A stretch of 64,000 bases of DNA from Pararhodobacter sp. CCB-MM2 (GTDB lineage Bacteria > Pseudomonadota > Alphaproteobacteria > Rhodobacterales > Rhodobacteraceae): NCBI RefSeq assembly GCF_001691415.1, contig NZ_LRRR01000009.1, positions 1 to 64,000 on the forward strand. The letters run 5' to 3'. Of the stretch, positions 18,559 to 26,823 are shown in pieces (the first letter of the stretch is position 1; each line of letters opens with the position of its first letter). The position numbers were made by a program, and so were the translations under genes. Below the pieces are notes generated by a model, which saw only the letters and a program-made list of their open reading frames with translations, searched no databases and had not been told where the DNA came from.

Positions 18559-18588
18559 GAGGCATCCTGTTAAGGATGCCTCTTTTTT
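18559..18588 (+). terminator. Rho-independent terminator of leuCD
   Basis: Perfect 9-bp stem GAGGCATCC - TGTTAA - GGATGCCTC followed by six T residues, 24 bp after the leuD stop. The best intrinsic terminator of the window. Confidence 0.95.
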
Positions 18589-18778
18589 GCCTCTAACTTG
18601 CTGCAAAGCTGCGACATTTCCGCCTCGGAATTTGCCGCATCTTCCCGCATGCTGTTTCCAACACTTGCGGGGATCCGTGGAAATGGGCAGGATTGTGGCA
18701 AAATTGAGGCAGGCGGCACCCTTCGCCGGGCGCCGCAAGAAAACCACCGGCTCAACCCGGCCGGCCAGGGCATCGAGC

Positions 18779-19630
18779 ATGGCTGACACGAAAACCAGGT
18801 CACACGTCCCGGGCGCCATCGCACGCGCCCTTCTCGTCGTGTTCATGGCGATCTTCCCGGCCATGGCGATCCCTTCGACGGCGCCTGACATTGCCCAAAG
18901 CATGATCCTGCTGGCGCTGTTCGCCGGTGGCATCGTCTTCGCCGAATATTCCTCGGATTATCCCGGCCTGATCGAGTTCCGCTTCGCCGCGCCCTTCAAC
19001 CGTACCCGTTTTGCCTTGGTGGCCGTGCTGGCCCTGATGATGTCGCTTCTGCAGCGCAACGGCGTGGAGCCGGGGCTCCTCGGTGGCCTGACCGCCAGCG
19101 CGGCGGCGGCCTGTGGCCAGCTTCTGGACTTCGCCTTCAGCCCCGTGCGGCTTCTCATCGCCGCCCTCCCTGATTCCGTCAGCCCTGAACATATCGTTCA
19201 AGTCCGTGACGGCGCCGCGCTGGCACTGGTTCTGGCCGTGACGACCGTTCTGGGCTTCGTCACCGCGATCCGGCTGAACGCCTGGCCGATGGGCTCGGGC
19301 CCGTTCAATGTCTGGATCAACCTGCCGACCTTCGATCCGACCGCGGGCAATGACGTCGTGCAACGCCTGCAGCGCCACGCCCGCATTAACATTGCGTTAG
19401 GGATCATTCTGCCATTCTTGCTGCCGGCGGCTGTCCTCGCGTCCGAGCTTCTGATGAAGCCGTTGACGCTGCTGTCGCCGATGGGATTCGTCTGGGGGAT
19501 CGTGCTTTGGGCCTATATCCCGGCCAGCCTGGTTATGCGCGGCACCGCCATGGCCCGCGTGGCGCGCATGATCCGCGCCAGCCGCCGTCGCTTCGCCGAC
19601 AGCGAGGGAAACGCCTTCGCTGCAGCCTGA
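18779..19630 (+). CDS. Multi-spanning membrane protein of unknown function
   Basis: 283 residues from the ATG before ADTKTRSHVPG; an ATG at 18683 with a GGGG upstream would add 32 charged residues and cannot be excluded. About six hydrophobic segments, an aspartate/asparagine-rich middle (NLPTFDPTAGNDVVQRLQRH) and a basic C-terminus. I do not recognise a family. The stop codon region overlaps the following phosphatase-family frame, suggesting a two-gene unit. Confidence 0.75.
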   Translation: MADTKTRSHVPGAIARALLVVFMAIFPAMAIPSTAPDIAQSMILLALFAGGIVFAEYSSDYPGLIEFRFAAPFNRTRFALVAVLALMMSLLQRNGVEPGLLGGLTASAAAACGQLLDFAFSPVRLLIAALPDSVSPEHIVQVRDGAALALVLAVTTVLGFVTAIRLNAWPMGSGPFNVWINLPTFDPTAGNDVVQRLQRHARINIALGIILPFLLPAAVLASELLMKPLTLLSPMGFVWGIVLWAYIPASLVMRGTAMARVARMIRASRRRFADSEGNAFAAA

Positions 19631-20634
19631 TCGCGGCGCTTCTCTTCAGCATCTTTGCTTCCTTCACGGCCAGCGCGCAGACCCTGCGGCTGGCCGTTTT
19701 CCATACGGACCTTGGACGGGACGGCCCCGGCCTGCTGCTGGCGGACATCCGGCGTGAGGAAGCCGATGTCCTGCGCGTCCGCGATGCCTTGGTTCAGGTC
19801 CAACCCGACGTCGTGCTCCTGCTGGATTTCGACTACGACTACGCAGGCCAAGCGTTGGCCGCCTTCACCGACATATTGGCGGAAGCCGGCCTGCCCCTGC
19901 CGCACAGCTACGCCCCCCGCCCCAACACCGGCTTGGCGACCGGGCTGGATCTCGACGGGGATGGGCGGCGGAATGAGGGGGACGACGCGCAGGGCTGGGG
20001 CCGCTTCCCCGGCGCGGGGGGCATGGCGTTGCTGTCCCGCTGGCCCATTGAGGCGGCGCAGGCCGAGGACTTCAGCGCGGTCCTCTGGCGCGACTTGCCG
20101 GGCAACCGCTACCCTCAGCGCGATGGCCAGCCCTACCCCTCGCCCGAGGCGCAGGCGATCCAACGGCTCTCCAGCACCGGCCATTGGCGGGTGCCCGTCA
20201 ATACACCCTACGGCCCTCTGACGCTGCTGGCCTGGCATGCCGGTCCCCCGGTCTTCGGCGGGCCGTATCAGCGCAACTTCCACCGCAATCACGACGAGAC
20301 AGCTTTCTGGCTCTGGCACCTCGATCAGCGCCCCCCGGACAGCTTCGTCCTGCTCGGTGGCGCCAATCTGGACCCTGAGAACGGGGACGGAGACCACGCC
20401 CTGATGGCCCGCCTGCTGGCCGACCCTCGGCTACAGGACCCGGCACCTCACGCGGCAGGGCCGGACGGCGCAGACAGCAGCGCCACCGGCCATTGGCCCG
20501 ACGGCCCCGGGGCCTTGCGGACAGAGTATCTGTTGCCATCGTCCGGGATCATCGTGGAGCGGAGCGGCCTGCTCTGGCCGGGGTCGGACGCAGGCCATGC
20601 GCTCGTTTGGGCGGACCTTCGATTGACGGATTGA
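19507..20634 (+). CDS. Endonuclease/exonuclease/phosphatase-fold exported protein (start uncertain)
   Basis: The domain proper begins at TLRLAVFHTDLGRDGPGL and runs to HALVWADLRLTD, with motifs like LLDFDYDYAG, GMALLSRWP and LGGANLDPENGDGDH typical of exported EEP-like proteins. It is preceded by a good signal peptide: a basic KRLRCS, a hydrophobic stretch and an ASA cleavage site. No ATG, GTG or TTG lies near that point. The given start is the TTG at 19507, which overlaps the previous gene by 124 bp; the alternative is a CTG at 19627 overlapping its stop as CTGA. The 3' end is antisense to the next gene. Confidence 0.75.
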   Translation: MGLYPGQPGYARHRHGPRGAHDPRQPPSLRRQRGKRLRCSLIAALLFSIFASFTASAQTLRLAVFHTDLGRDGPGLLLADIRREEADVLRVRDALVQVQPDVVLLLDFDYDYAGQALAAFTDILAEAGLPLPHSYAPRPNTGLATGLDLDGDGRRNEGDDAQGWGRFPGAGGMALLSRWPIEAAQAEDFSAVLWRDLPGNRYPQRDGQPYPSPEAQAIQRLSSTGHWRVPVNTPYGPLTLLAWHAGPPVFGGPYQRNFHRNHDETAFWLWHLDQRPPDSFVLLGGANLDPENGDGDHALMARLLADPRLQDPAPHAAGPDGADSSATGHWPDGPGALRTEYLLPSSGIIVERSGLLWPGSDAGHALVWADLRLTD

Positions 20635-21170
20635 CCGACACCAAAGGCACCAACCGCGCGCGTCTCTGCGCGCCGGCGGGGCGGGGGCTCGATGCCCCCG
20701 CCCCCCCGGTTTGGTCCCGCGTGTTCCAGCGCGTCCTTGATCAACGTCTCGATCTTGTCGATCGGATGGTTGGTCAGCGTCTTGTCCAGCTCAGCCACGA
20801 CCTTGGAGGCGACCTCCTTGTGCATCTTGGCGCGCAGCTCCCCCAGCACCTGCGGCGGGGCGGCGATCACCAAGGCATCGTAGCGGCCCTTATGCGCCTG
20901 CTTGTACAAGATCTCGGCCAGATCATCGGCGAAACGCTCTTTCGCCAACTGGTGGAAATCCGTTTCCGCCAGCGCCGAGCGTTGGCCCGGACCGCCATCC
21001 GCCATCCGGCCCGGACGGTCGGTGCCCTGCTCGCGATCGGCGGGATTCTCCTGCTCCTCGATGCGGATCACCGTCAGCATGGGGTCCTGCGCATCCATGT
21101 CGTTGCGCAGAAACAGGGCCTTCTGGCCATCGGCCACCAGCACCCAGGTACCTTCCTTCAGAGCACTCAT
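20448..21170 (-). CDS. Host-attachment-protein family (PF10116-like) with unusual C-terminal extension
   Basis: 240 residues. Residues 1-150 match the family called protein required for attachment to host cells: TWVLVADGQKALFLRN, DRPGRMADGGPGQRSALAET, LVIAAPPQVLGELRAKMHKE and ELDKTLTNHPI. Homologues normally end soon after. Here translation continues for about 85 low-complexity residues through a GC hairpin (near 20690-20712) and 187 bp antisense into the EEP gene. That suggests a lost stop or a frameshift in the poly-C tract. AGGAG precedes the ATG at 21168-21170. Confidence 0.85.
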   Translation of the reverse strand: MSALKEGTWVLVADGQKALFLRNDMDAQDPMLTVIRIEEQENPADREQGTDRPGRMADGGPGQRSALAETDFHQLAKERFADDLAEILYKQAHKGRYDALVIAAPPQVLGELRAKMHKEVASKVVAELDKTLTNHPIDKIETLIKDALEHAGPNRGGGGIEPPPRRRAETRAVGAFGVGQSVNRRSAQTSAWPASDPGQSRPLRSTMIPDDGNRYSVRKAPGPSGQWPVALLSAPSGPAA

Positions 21171-21394
21171 CACATCTTCTCCTTGCTCCCGCTGTCGTGA
21201 CGATCCCCGCCAAGGGCACGGGTCACCCCGGCCGAGGTCTCGTCGTGGCGCTTCTTCTCATCGCGCGTGCCGACCTTGCGCTGCAGGTTTCCCCCAGCAC
21301 TGCCTTGCTGGCCGGTCGCACCCATGCCCTCGTCCTCCTCGAGGATGGCATCGGTGTCGCGCGATCCATCTTGCGAACGCAGTCGTTCAGCCAT
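21170..21394 (-). CDS. Small charged hypothetical protein
   Basis: 74 residues, about half charged, rich in Gly, Arg, Glu and Asp, without hydrophobic segments, so probably soluble and disordered. It has the best ribosome-binding site of the region (AAAGGAGG five bases before the ATG). Its TGA shares one base with the ATG of the host-attachment-type gene (TGATG), so the two are translationally coupled. No family recognised. Confidence 0.75.
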   Translation of the reverse strand: MAERLRSQDGSRDTDAILEEDEGMGATGQQGSAGGNLQRKVGTRDEKKRHDETSAGVTRALGGDRHDSGSKEKM

Positions 21395-21497
21395 GGAAGC
21401 CTCCTTTCTTGCTGCAAGGAAAACGTCCCCCGCAGGCCCCAGTTCCGCCCGCCGCGATCACGCCGACGCCAGTCGGCACCACACCGCTGCGCACAAC

Positions 21498-21525
21498 AAA
21501 AAACCCCGCGCCGGTGGGCGCGGGG
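21498..21525 (-). terminator. Terminator of sodB
   Basis: On the minus strand CCCCGCGCC - CACC - GGCGCGGGG (9-bp stem) is followed by TTTTTT, 27 bp after the sodB stop. Confidence 0.93.
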
Positions 21526-21551
21526 TCGGTGCATCGGCGATCCGGAAGGGA

Positions 21552-22151
21552 TCAGAGGCGCGAGGCCACGTTTTCCCAGTTGACCAGCTTGTCGAGGAAG
21601 TTGGTCAGGTAGGCCGGACGCTTGTTGCGGAAGTCGATGTAGTACGAGTGCTCCCAGACGTCGCAGCCCAGCAGAGCGGTTTGGCCGAAGCACAGCGGGT
21701 TCACACCGTTCTCGGTCTTGGTGACCTTCAGCGAACCGTCGGCGTCTTTCACCAGCCAGCACCAGCCAGAACCGAACTGGCCCGCACCGGCAGCCGAGAA
21801 ATCTTCCTTGAATTTCTCGACCGAGCCGAAGCTCTCGGTGATCGCTTTTTCCAGCTCACCCGGCATGCCGCCTTCGCCCGGGCCCATCATTTCCCAGAAC
21901 TGCATGTGGTTCCAGTGCTGCGAGGCGTTGTTGAAGATGCCGTTCTGGGCAACCGCGCCGGCCTGATAGGTGCCTTTGACGATCTCTTCCAGCGACTTGC
22001 CTTCCCACTCGGTGCCGGCGATCAGCTTGTTGCCGTTGTCGACATAGGCCTTGTGGTGGATGTCGTGGTGATACTCGAGGGTCTCTTTCGACATGCCGAG
22101 CGAGGCGAGCGCATCGTGGGCATAGGGCAGATCGGGAAGGGTAAAGGACAT
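21552..22151 (-). CDS. sodB: Superoxide dismutase, Fe/Mn family (iron-type)
   Basis: 199 residues, cytoplasmic. Converts superoxide to hydrogen peroxide and oxygen. Metal ligands are His28, His82 (HWNH), Asp164 and His168 (DVWEH). Gln78 in the ASQHWNH block and the FGSGWCWLV region are as in iron enzymes; metal choice cannot be proven from sequence. It follows the cbb3 oxidase assembly genes on the same strand and has its own terminator. Confidence 0.95.
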   Translation of the reverse strand: MSFTLPDLPYAHDALASLGMSKETLEYHHDIHHKAYVDNGNKLIAGTEWEGKSLEEIVKGTYQAGAVAQNGIFNNASQHWNHMQFWEMMGPGEGGMPGELEKAITESFGSVEKFKEDFSAAGAGQFGSGWCWLVKDADGSLKVTKTENGVNPLCFGQTALLGCDVWEHSYYIDFRNKRPAYLTNFLDKLVNWENVASRL

Positions 22152-22249
22152 CGCGGCAACCTCTTGTTAGCGTTCCGTTGGGGCTAATAAGGGCGCGTCG
22201 GGGCCAAAGGTCAAGGCCGTGCGATGCGGCTTTGCGCGCAGGTCAGGGC

Positions 22250-22408
22250 TCAAACCTTTGGGTGGTCGTCATAATCGCCGCGCAGGATGCGTTGGCTGTC
22301 GCCTTCGGGGTCATCATATTGGCCGCGGCGCAGGGTCCACCAGAAGGCCAGAAGCCCGCCGAGGCCCAGAAACAGCGACACGGGGATCAGGACGGCAAGC
22401 ACTTCCAC
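22250..22408 (-). CDS. ccoS: cbb3-type cytochrome oxidase assembly protein CcoS
   Basis: 52 residues (MEVLAVLIPVSLFLGLGGLL then AFWWTLRRGQYDDPEGD). One membrane helix, the family motif FWWxLRxGQYDDPEGD and a short acidic tail. CcoS is needed for cofactor insertion into CcoN. GTG start, AGGA upstream, 10 bp after the ccoI stop; last gene of ccoGHIS. Confidence 0.93.
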   Translation of the reverse strand: MEVLAVLIPVSLFLGLGGLLAFWWTLRRGQYDDPEGDSQRILRGDYDDHPKV

Positions 22409-22418
22409 GGGCGTTTTC

Positions 22419-24644
22419 CTATTTCAGGCGCAGCGCATTAAGCGCCACGGTGATCGACGAGACCGACATGGCCAGCGCGGCGATGAGCGGCGAGGCAAGG
22501 CCCACCAGCGCGATGGGCACGGCGATGATATTATAGCCAAACGAGATCGCGAAGTTCTCACGGATACGTTGGACGGCCTTGCCGGCGACCCGCTGGGCCT
22601 CGGGGATCGGGGCCAGAGAGGCACCCAGAAGCACAATGTCCGAGGCCACCCGCGCTGCGTCCAGCGCCGAGGCGGGCGAGATCGACACATGCGCGGCCGA
22701 CAGCGCCACGGTGTCGTTGAGGCCATCGCCCACCATCAGCACCTTGTGGCCTTGCGCTTGCAGCGCCTCGATGGCGGCGGATTTGTCTTCCGGAAGGGCC
22801 TCGGCCCGCCAATCGTCGATGCCCAGACGGGCAGCCAGCTCGCCCACCGCGCCCGGCACGTCGCCAGAGATCAGGATCACCTTGCGGCCCTGTGCCCTGA
22901 AGGCGGCGACGGCCTCTTCCGCGCCGTCGCGCAGGCGGTCGGCAAAGGCCACGGCTTGCGGTGCCTGCCCTTCGATCGACAGATAGGCCGCGGTGACATC
23001 AAGCGCCTCGGCCCCCACCCAGTTCGCCCGGCCCAGACGGACGCGCAGCCCTTGCCAGATGCCCTGCACGCCATGCCCCGGCACTTCGGCGACGTCCTCC
23101 AGCACGGCGGGGATCACGCCCTGCGCGCGGGCGGCCTGCGCCAGCGATTGTGCCAAGGGATGGGACGAGGCCGTCCCCAGCGCCGCGCCGATTTCCAGCG
23201 CCTCGCGCGACAGGCCGTCCAGAGAGACGGGTTCCGGCGTGCCCATGGTCAGCGTACCGGTCTTGTCGAAGACGATGGTGTCGACCTCGGCCAGACGCTC
23301 CAGCGCCGAGCCGTCCTTGATGAGCAGGCCCTTGCGGAACAACCGGCCCGAGGCGGCGGTGACCACGGCAGGCACGGCGAGGCCCAGCGCGCAGGGGCAG
23401 GTGATGATCAGCGTCGCGGCCGAGATGTTCAGCGCGAACCGCACATCGCCGCCGGTGATCCACATCCAGACGCCAAAGGCCGCGAAGGACAGCAGATGGA
23501 CCGAGGGCGAATACATCCGCGCCGCTTTCTCGGCCAGCGTGGTGTATTTGTTGCGGGCGTTCTCGGCCACGGCCACCAGATCGGCCATGCGGTGCAGCGA
23601 GCTGTCCTTGCCCGCCGCCGTCACGCGAATGGTCAAGGGGCCGGTCAGGTTCACCGCACCCGCGGTGACGACCAGATCGGGGCCCGCGAAGACCGGCAGC
23701 GTCTCGCCGGTCAGCAGGCTGCGGTCCAGCTCGGACGTGCCGGCGAGGATGACGCCATCAACCGGGATCCGGCCACCGGGGCGCACCATCACCACATCGC
23801 CCGGCGCCAAGTCGCTGACGGCCACGGTTTCCTCGCCCGAGCCGACAAGGCGGATGGCGCGGGGCACCTCCAGCGCGGCCAGTTCCTGCGCGGCGGATCG
23901 GGCCACGGCACGGGTGCGGAAGTCAAGATACCGCCCGGCCAGCAGGAAGAAGGTCAGCATAACGGCGGCGTCGAAATAGGCGTGATGGCCGCCATTGAAG
24001 GTCTCGAACAGGGACATGCCGGTGGCCAGCACGATGGCCAGCGAGATCGGGAAATCCATGTCCAGACGCCCGTTCTTCACCCCGGCCCAGGCCTTGCGGA
24101 AGAACGGCTGGCCCGAGAAGGCGACGGTCGGCACGGCGATCATCGCCGAGATGAAGTGGAACAGATCGCGTGTCGCATCGGTGGCGCCGGACCACACCGC
24201 GACCGACAGCAGCATGATGTTCATCATGCTGAAGCCCGCGACACCGAGCCGCATCAGCAGATCACGGCCCTGCTTGTCGGTTTCGGTCATCGACAGCTGG
24301 CCGGGGTCCAGCTCGTAGGCCGGATAGCCGATGCCGGTGAGCCGCGCGGCGATGTCCTGTGCGGTGACGCCCGGCTCGGCCTCGACCGAGACGCGGCGCA
24401 GGGTCAAGTTCAACCGCGCGGATTTGACCCCTGCCATCTTTTCCAGATCCGATTCCACGGTCTGGATGCACAGCGCGCAATGCGCATCCGGCACCGACAG
24501 CATGATCCGGGCCGAGGCCTCGGCCGCAGCGGCGCGGGCCCGCTCGACCGCCGAGGGCGTGGCGATGCAGGCCGGGCACGCCGAGATCGGCGCCGGGCCG
24601 TAGCCTGCCGGGTCGAAGTCACTGTCGGCGCTGGTGTCTCTCAT
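22419..24644 (-). CDS. ccoI: Copper-translocating P1B-type ATPase CcoI
   Basis: 741 residues. Supplies copper for the CuB centre of the cbb3 oxidase. N-terminal cysteine pairs CPAC (23-26) and CALC (56-59, in a heavy-metal-associated domain), the transport motif CPC at 416-418, phosphorylation motif DKTGT with Asp460, the TGE actuator motif, and GDGLND near the C-terminus are all present. The start is the ATG before RDTSADSD; GAGG lies upstream. It lies 10 bp after ccoH. Confidence 0.95.
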   Translation of the reverse strand: MRDTSADSDFDPAGYGPAPISACPACIATPSAVERARAAAAEASARIMLSVPDAHCALCIQTVESDLEKMAGVKSARLNLTLRRVSVEAEPGVTAQDIAARLTGIGYPAYELDPGQLSMTETDKQGRDLLMRLGVAGFSMMNIMLLSVAVWSGATDATRDLFHFISAMIAVPTVAFSGQPFFRKAWAGVKNGRLDMDFPISLAIVLATGMSLFETFNGGHHAYFDAAVMLTFFLLAGRYLDFRTRAVARSAAQELAALEVPRAIRLVGSGEETVAVSDLAPGDVVMVRPGGRIPVDGVILAGTSELDRSLLTGETLPVFAGPDLVVTAGAVNLTGPLTIRVTAAGKDSSLHRMADLVAVAENARNKYTTLAEKAARMYSPSVHLLSFAAFGVWMWITGGDVRFALNISAATLIITCPCALGLAVPAVVTAASGRLFRKGLLIKDGSALERLAEVDTIVFDKTGTLTMGTPEPVSLDGLSREALEIGAALGTASSHPLAQSLAQAARAQGVIPAVLEDVAEVPGHGVQGIWQGLRVRLGRANWVGAEALDVTAAYLSIEGQAPQAVAFADRLRDGAEEAVAAFRAQGRKVILISGDVPGAVGELAARLGIDDWRAEALPEDKSAAIEALQAQGHKVLMVGDGLNDTVALSAAHVSISPASALDAARVASDIVLLGASLAPIPEAQRVAGKAVQRIRENFAISFGYNIIAVPIALVGLASPLIAALAMSVSSITVALNALRLK

Positions 24645-24654
24645 CTCTCCGGCC

Positions 24655-25128
24655 TCAGCGGTGGTGAACCAGGTCCACGCGGTAGGTGTAGGCCGTGCCA
24701 TCCGCGGCTTCGGCCGCGATGCGCAGATCCCAGTTGCCGTAATCGGCCTCGACATCGGCCACGAAGGCCTCGCCGTCGAAAGCCAGCGCAGGCGTCACGT
24801 CCTCACGCTCGGTCGTGGGACGGCCCAGCACGGCGGTGATCGCCGCCACCGGCGCCGGCGCGCCCGAGGCATCGGTCACCCGCACGCGCAGGGTGCCGCC
24901 GGTGAGATCGGCCTCGGTTGTCCAGCCCAGTGCCTGTTGCGCGCGCATCCGGTCGTTGAAGCCTTGGCTGGCGACGTAGGAGTTGCGGACCTCAAGCCCC
25001 GGGAAGGTCTCGACCGCGAAATAGGCCATGACGAGGTTCACGGCGATGATCACCCCGAAGGCGGACACGGTGATCGCCAGGACGCCGCGCCCGGTCAGCG
25101 GGCGGCCCTTGGGTTGGGTGGTGCTCAT
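24655..25128 (-). CDS. ccoH: cbb3 oxidase assembly protein CcoH (FixH family)
   Basis: 157 residues with one N-terminal membrane helix (VLAITVSAFGVIIAVNLVMA) and a periplasmic beta domain with NSYVASQGFND, the FixH signature. It is thought to join CcoI and the oxidase during copper insertion. The ATG overlaps the ccoG stop (ATGA). Confidence 0.94.
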   Translation of the reverse strand: MSTTQPKGRPLTGRGVLAITVSAFGVIIAVNLVMAYFAVETFPGLEVRNSYVASQGFNDRMRAQQALGWTTEADLTGGTLRVRVTDASGAPAPVAAITAVLGRPTTEREDVTPALAFDGEAFVADVEADYGNWDLRIAAEAADGTAYTYRVDLVHHR

Positions 25129-26552
25129 TGCTCTCTCCCGTTGAAGACGGTGTCGCCATGGATACGGTCGGTCTCGCCGGTGACCGAGACCCAGAGCCGG
25201 ACGGGCGTGCTGGCCGTGGTCGCGGCATCGGTACCCGCCGCGGCGGTCAGGTAGACACGCTGGATCAGCTGCTCGTCCGGGCCCACGGTGACCAGTTGGC
25301 CCTGCACGCCTTCCATCGTCAAGGTGATCGACGGTTCGTTGGCGACGGTCAGGTAGAACTGCCGGGGCTCGGCATTCATGTTGCGCAGGCGGATGTCATA
25401 GGCGTTGCGGATCGCGCCGCTGGACAGGGTGACATAGGTGGGGTTGCGAATGGGCGAGATCGACATGTCGATGTCGGTGCGCAGGAACAGCGCGACCAGC
25501 AGGCCAACCCCGATCCCGGCCCAAAGCACGGTGTAGACGATGGTCCGGGGCCGGAAGACGTGCTTCCAGACCGATTTCGGCGCGTTGCCGGCGCGTTCGC
25601 GCACCTCGTCCGAGAGGGCCAGATAGCCGATCAGCCCGCGCGGCTTGCCGATCTTGTCCATCACGTCGTTGCAGGCGTCGATGCACAGGCCGCAGGTGAT
25701 GCAGGCCAGTTGCTGGCCGTCGCGGATGTCGATCCCCATCGGGCAGACGTTCACGCAAGCCATGCAGTCGATGCAATCGCCCTGATTGGGGTCCAGCGCG
25801 CCCTTCTTCATCTTGCCGCGCGGCTCGCCGCGCCATTCGCGGTAGCTGATGGTGATCGTGTCCTCGTCCATCATCGCGGCCTGAATGCGCGGCCAAGGGC
25901 AGCCGTAGATGCAGACCTGCTCGCGGAAGAAGCCGCCGAACAGGAAAGTCGTCGCGGTCAGGAAGGCGATGGTGCCATAGGCGACCGGGTGGGCGTTGAA
26001 GGTGACCAAATCGACCAGCAGCTGCGGCGCATCGGTGAAATAGAAGACCCAGGCGCCGCCGGTGGCGAGGCCGATCAGCAGCCACAGCAGCCATTTGGTG
26101 CCGTATTTGCGGATCTTCTCAGGGCCCCAGGGCTGACGGTACAGGCGCAGGCGGGCGTTGCGGTCGCCCTCGACCCAGCGCTCGACGAGGATATAGAGGT
26201 CGGTCCAGACGGTCTGCGGGCAGGCATAGCCGCACCAGACCCGGCCCAAGGCCGAGGTGAACAGGAACAGCCCGATGCCGGCCATGATCAGAAGGCCCGC
26301 GACGAAGTAGAATTCGTGCGGCCAGATCTCGACCATGAAGAAGAAGAAGCGACGATTGGCGAGGTCGACCAGAACCGCCTGATCCGGCATCGCCGGGCCA
26401 CGGTCCCAGCGGATCCACGGCGTGATGTAGTAGATGCCCAGCATCAGCCCCATCAGCCACCATTTCAGGTTGCGGAAGTCGCCTTTCACGCGGCGCGGGA
26501 ACACCGGCTCGCGGGCGGCGTACAGCTTTTCTGGCTCTTCGGAGGTACTCAC
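25125..26552 (-). CDS. ccoG: cbb3 oxidase assembly ferredoxin-like protein CcoG (RdxA/FixG)
   Basis: 475 residues, GTG start with AAGGAG seven bases upstream. Multi-helix membrane protein with two [4Fe-4S] clusters: CIDCMACVNVCP and CITCGLCIDAC. CcoG reduces copper for delivery to CcoI. C-terminal periplasmic Ig-like domain follows. First gene of ccoGHIS, with an FNR box centred 65 bp before its start. Confidence 0.95.
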   Translation of the reverse strand: MSTSEEPEKLYAAREPVFPRRVKGDFRNLKWWLMGLMLGIYYITPWIRWDRGPAMPDQAVLVDLANRRFFFFMVEIWPHEFYFVAGLLIMAGIGLFLFTSALGRVWCGYACPQTVWTDLYILVERWVEGDRNARLRLYRQPWGPEKIRKYGTKWLLWLLIGLATGGAWVFYFTDAPQLLVDLVTFNAHPVAYGTIAFLTATTFLFGGFFREQVCIYGCPWPRIQAAMMDEDTITISYREWRGEPRGKMKKGALDPNQGDCIDCMACVNVCPMGIDIRDGQQLACITCGLCIDACNDVMDKIGKPRGLIGYLALSDEVRERAGNAPKSVWKHVFRPRTIVYTVLWAGIGVGLLVALFLRTDIDMSISPIRNPTYVTLSSGAIRNAYDIRLRNMNAEPRQFYLTVANEPSITLTMEGVQGQLVTVGPDEQLIQRVYLTAAAGTDAATTASTPVRLWVSVTGETDRIHGDTVFNGREQ

Positions 26553-26610
26553 GGAATCGCTCCTTGATCTTGGCTTGAGCGTCAATCGCACGAGGGGTCG
26601 CGTGTCAGCC

Positions 26611-26624
26611 TTGACCTGAATCAA
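26611..26624. promoter_or_regulatory. FNR box of ccoGHIS
   Basis: TTGACCTGAATCAA is a TTGA-N6-TCAA match centred 65 bp upstream of the ccoG start codon. It fits activation by the FnrL encoded at 35386. Confidence 0.85.
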
Positions 26625-26655
26625 AAACCCGAATTCGGGGCGCGGATTAAATGTG

Positions 26656-26823
26656 GCAAAGGCGCACACCGGCGGGACGAGCCGGGTGCACCTTTGCGGA
26701 CTTCAGGCTGCACCGATCCCGGGAAACGCGCGAACAGGATCGGGTCCGGTGCAGCCGCCGGCACCCTTGCGGGCCCCGGGTTCGAAAGGATGCCGGACCC
26801 GCAGGGGCCCGGCACCGAAGGTC
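26656..26823 (-). other. Inverted-repeat-rich spacer behind ccoP
   Basis: The whole gap between the ccoP stop and the ccoG promoter is built of GC-rich inverted repeats: GCAAAGG-rich arms at 26656-26697, GGCTGCACC...GGTGCAGCC at about 26707-26755, and GGGCCCC...GGGGCCC arms after that. It presumably terminates or stabilises the ccoNOQP message. Confidence 0.55.

Noticed and set aside
26785..26800. tRNA T-arm-like GGGTTCGAAA
   Set aside because: No acceptor stem, D-arm or anticodon arm around it; it lies inside GC-rich inverted repeats.
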